Shown: positions 6,018 through 8,055 of the stretch, one piece after another | How positions within the stretch are numbered: position 1 is the stretch's first letter | Layout of the letters: every line of letters begins with the position of its first letter | Assembly: GCA_016880695.1 (NCBI GenBank) | Contig: JAEHCY010000067.1 | Span: 1-8,055 of the forward strand | Source of the DNA: Chromatiaceae bacterium | GTDB lineage: Bacteria; Pseudomonadota; Gammaproteobacteria; Chromatiales; Chromatiaceae | Direction of reading: 5' to 3' | Length of the DNA: 8,055 nt | The notes under the pieces: generated by a model | Seen by the model: the letters and a program-made list of their open reading frames with translations, nothing else | Database searches by the model: none | Told to the model about the DNA's origin: nothing | Position numbers and translations under genes: made by a program

Positions 6018-7769
6018 ATGCTTGGTCTTGCCCGCGGGGGCCTGCTGCTCTTTTTGTCTGTAATGCTGGTGCTTCCGGCCACGGGTCTGGCGGCTGCCCG
6101 GGTGCGGGTCCAACTCGAAGGGCTCGAGGGTGATAAAAAAAAGAACGCCCTCGCCCTGATGGACATAGAGCAGCGCGCCAGCGACGAGGGGCTCGATGAT
6201 CACGTGATCAACCGGCTGCACCGGCGGGCACCGGATCAGATCAAGAAGGCGCTGCAGCCCTTCGGTTACTACCAGGTCAAGGTTGAGGCGGAGCTCAAGA
6301 AGCCGGCGGCGGAGGGTGATCCCTGGGAGGCCCGTTATCGGGTCGAGCGCGGGGAGCCGGTCAAGATCGGGGAGGTAGACTTCGAGGTGAGTGGGCCCGG
6401 GGCGAAGGATGCCGCGTTTCCCGCGGAGTTTGCTATGCATCCGGGGGACCGGCTAATCCACGCCGATTTCGACGATGGGGTGCGCAATCTGGCGGACACC
6501 GCCGCCAAGCACGGCTATCTGGATGCTTCCTTCGACAAGCATCGGGTGATCGTGGACCCCGAGGACAATCGGGGCCGGGTGGAGGTGGCGCTCGCGACCG
6601 GCCCGCAGTATTACCTTGGGGAGGTGACCTTCAAGCAGGACCTGCTGGAGGATGCGTTCCTGCGCCGCTACATCCGCTTCAAACCGGGTGAGGTCTATGA
6701 TCCGGGCCGGCTGCTGAACCTGCAGGCCAGTCTCCTGGCCTCGGAATACTACGACCAGGTGGAGATCGTGCCGCGCAAGGACGAGGCGGAGGAGAACGTC
6801 ATTCCGCTGGATGTGGTGGCAACCCCCAACAAGCCCAACAAGTATCGCATCGGTGCGGGCTACTCCACGGACACCGGGCCGCGGCTCCGATTCGACTGGA
6901 CCCGCCGCTATGTGGGCCGCTGGAGCCATCGGATGAATGCCGAGCTCAACGTCTCCCCAGCCCTTACCTTTTTGCGGGGTGAGTACCGCATCCCGCTGGA
7001 TAAGCCGACGCAGGACATCATCTTCCTGCGGCCGAACATTGAGCACTACGATACCTCGACCCGCAAGGGGACCATCGGCGAGTTCGGGGCCGGACATTCG
7101 GTGGTGTTGGAGCACGGCTGGCGGCGCATCCTGGGCCTGAGCTATCGCTATGAGGACTACACGGATGTGGACGGAACCAATACCGCAAACGAGCTGGTCC
7201 CCAACATTTCCTGGTCCAAGACGGTGACCGATGACCCGGTGGTGACACGTAACGGCTACCGCATCCAGGCCGGTGTGCTTGGGGCGGTGGAGGGGCTGAT
7301 TTCGTCCACCTCTTACCTCAGCGTTCAGGCGTTCGCCAAGTGGATTCGCAGCTTTGGTGAGGATTACCGCTTCATCACCCGCGCCAATCTGGGTGCGACG
7401 CTGGCGAAAGACGTGCTCGATCTGCCAGCGAGCCGCCGCTTCTACGCCGGCGGCGACACCAGCATCCGGGGTTGGGGGATCGATGTGTTGGGTCCCAATG
7501 ACACGGACGACAAGACCGTGGGCGGGCGCTACCTCGGCGTCGGTAGCCTGGAGCTCGAGCGCCGGATCTACGGTGACTTGGGCGCCGCGATGTTCTACGA
7601 CTTTGGCAACGCCTTCGACCCCGATTATCCCGCGGGGTTTAAACAGGCTGCGGGGCTTGGACTTCGTTGGCGCACGCCGGTAGGCCTGGTGCGGGTCGAC
7701 GTGGCCTACAAGCTGGATGAGCCGGGCCACCAGGCGCGCCTGAATATCGTGGTGGGGCCTGACCTATGA
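6018..7769 (+). CDS. tamA: TamA, outer-membrane Omp85-family subunit of the TAM complex
   Basis: TamA is a BamA-related outer-membrane barrel that works with TamB in envelope biogenesis, originally described for autotransporter assembly and later linked to phospholipid transport. The 583 residues compare with 577 in E. coli. A signal peptide (residues 1-27, hydrophobic core LLLFLSVMLVLP, likely cleavage after Ala25-Ala-Ala27) is followed by POTRA-type periplasmic domains (about 28-270) and a 16-strand-type barrel (about 275-583). The barrel carries the family's loop 6 signature RFYAGGDTSIRGWG (key Arg484), the mark of Omp85 proteins. The protein ends NIVVGPDL, a TamA-like terminal strand rather than the terminal Phe of BamA. 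The ATG at 6018 has only a weak GGGA ten bases upstream but gives a clean signal peptide. An eight-A run at 6135-6142 encodes part of DKKKN just after the signal. tamB overlaps the stop by four bases. Confidence 0.93.
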   Translation: MLGLARGGLLLFLSVMLVLPATGLAAARVRVQLEGLEGDKKKNALALMDIEQRASDEGLDDHVINRLHRRAPDQIKKALQPFGYYQVKVEAELKKPAAEGDPWEARYRVERGEPVKIGEVDFEVSGPGAKDAAFPAEFAMHPGDRLIHADFDDGVRNLADTAAKHGYLDASFDKHRVIVDPEDNRGRVEVALATGPQYYLGEVTFKQDLLEDAFLRRYIRFKPGEVYDPGRLLNLQASLLASEYYDQVEIVPRKDEAEENVIPLDVVATPNKPNKYRIGAGYSTDTGPRLRFDWTRRYVGRWSHRMNAELNVSPALTFLRGEYRIPLDKPTQDIIFLRPNIEHYDTSTRKGTIGEFGAGHSVVLEHGWRRILGLSYRYEDYTDVDGTNTANELVPNISWSKTVTDDPVVTRNGYRIQAGVLGAVEGLISSTSYLSVQAFAKWIRSFGEDYRFITRANLGATLAKDVLDLPASRRFYAGGDTSIRGWGIDVLGPNDTDDKTVGGRYLGVGSLELERRIYGDLGAAMFYDFGNAFDPDYPAGFKQAAGLGLRWRTPVGLVRVDVAYKLDEPGHQARLNIVVGPDL

Positions 7770-8055
7770 GCGAAATCGCTGAGCCCGATAAGCCGGCCGC
7801 CGAGGGGCCGGAAACCGAGCAACCGGCCGCGGAGACCCCGCCTCCCCGCCGATCCCTCCTGCTACGGTTGCTGCGGGGTACGCTGTTCGGAGTGTTGGGG
7901 TTCTTGCTTTTGGTGCTGGGGGTGCTGGCCTGGGTGGTCGGCACTGAGAACGGTCTGCGCTTGGTCCAGGATCTGGCGCATCGATTTGCACCCGAGCTGA
8001 TCACCATCCAGGGGGTCGAGGGGCGGCTTATCGATCGGGCTCGGCTCACCGGGAC
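7766..8055 (+). CDS. tamB: TamB (inner-membrane-anchored TAM subunit), 5' part only
   Basis: The gene runs off the window; 96 residues are visible. TamB is a very long AsmA-like protein anchored in the inner membrane, spanning the periplasm as a lipid-carrying beta groove to reach TamA. Seen here: a Pro/Glu-rich cytoplasmic head (residues 2-27), Arg28-Arg29, one transmembrane helix (about 38-58), then VGTENGLRLVQ and a GVEGRLID segment that match the start of TamB proteins. The ATG is in the tamA stop (ATGA, four-base overlap) with GGTGGGG eight bases upstream, so start choice and translational coupling are well supported. The head is longer than in E. coli TamB, where the helix starts within the first ten residues. 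Confidence 0.88.
   Translation, partial: MSEIAEPDKPAAEGPETEQPAAETPPPRRSLLLRLLRGTLFGVLGFLLLVLGVLAWVVGTENGLRLVQDLAHRFAPELITIQGVEGRLIDRARLTG

Overview
This is a GC-rich chromosomal window. Its proteins match gammaproteobacterial housekeeping families closely: CarA, CarB and GreA align almost residue for residue with the E. coli proteins as I remember them. The gene order carA-carB-greA-yhbY is the arrangement I recall from Pseudomonas and related Gammaproteobacteria. A GC-rich gammaproteobacterium, perhaps near the Chromatiales or Ectothiorhodospiraceae, is my best guess. The genus cannot be fixed from the sequence. No phage, plasmid, CRISPR or defence genes are present. I see no novel multi-gene system; what is unusual lies in the regulatory and repeat sequences.

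Layout. Positions 1-289 hold no recognised gene. They contain a good sigma-70 promoter (151-180), a leader able to fold in competing ways (182-242), and an intrinsic-terminator hairpin with a T-run (232-270) that ends 20 bases before carA. No room for a promoter remains between that terminator and carA, so it looks like a transcription attenuator. carA (290-1432, TTG start) and carB (1523-4891) encode the two subunits of carbamoyl-phosphate synthetase, which feeds arginine and pyrimidine synthesis. They are separated by 90 bases containing a strong hairpin and no clear carB ribosome binding site. The 3' end of carB runs about 50 codons past the usual stop, through a palindromic, REP/MITE-like inverted repeat (4769-4851). 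The carB stop codon lies inside the ribosome binding site of greA (4898-5374, transcript cleavage factor), so these genes are probably one operon.

After a short convergent gap with a weak terminator-like stem, yhbY (5476-5778, minus strand) encodes a CRM-domain ribosome-assembly protein. A 239-base divergent region separates it from tamA. It holds a good yhbY promoter, two perfect small dyads and a -10-only tamA promoter. tamA (6018-7769) and the start of tamB (7766 to the window end) overlap by four bases and encode the outer-membrane and inner-membrane-anchored halves of the TAM envelope complex. In the related genomes I remember, rlmE-ftsH follows yhbY, so tamAB here marks a local rearrangement.
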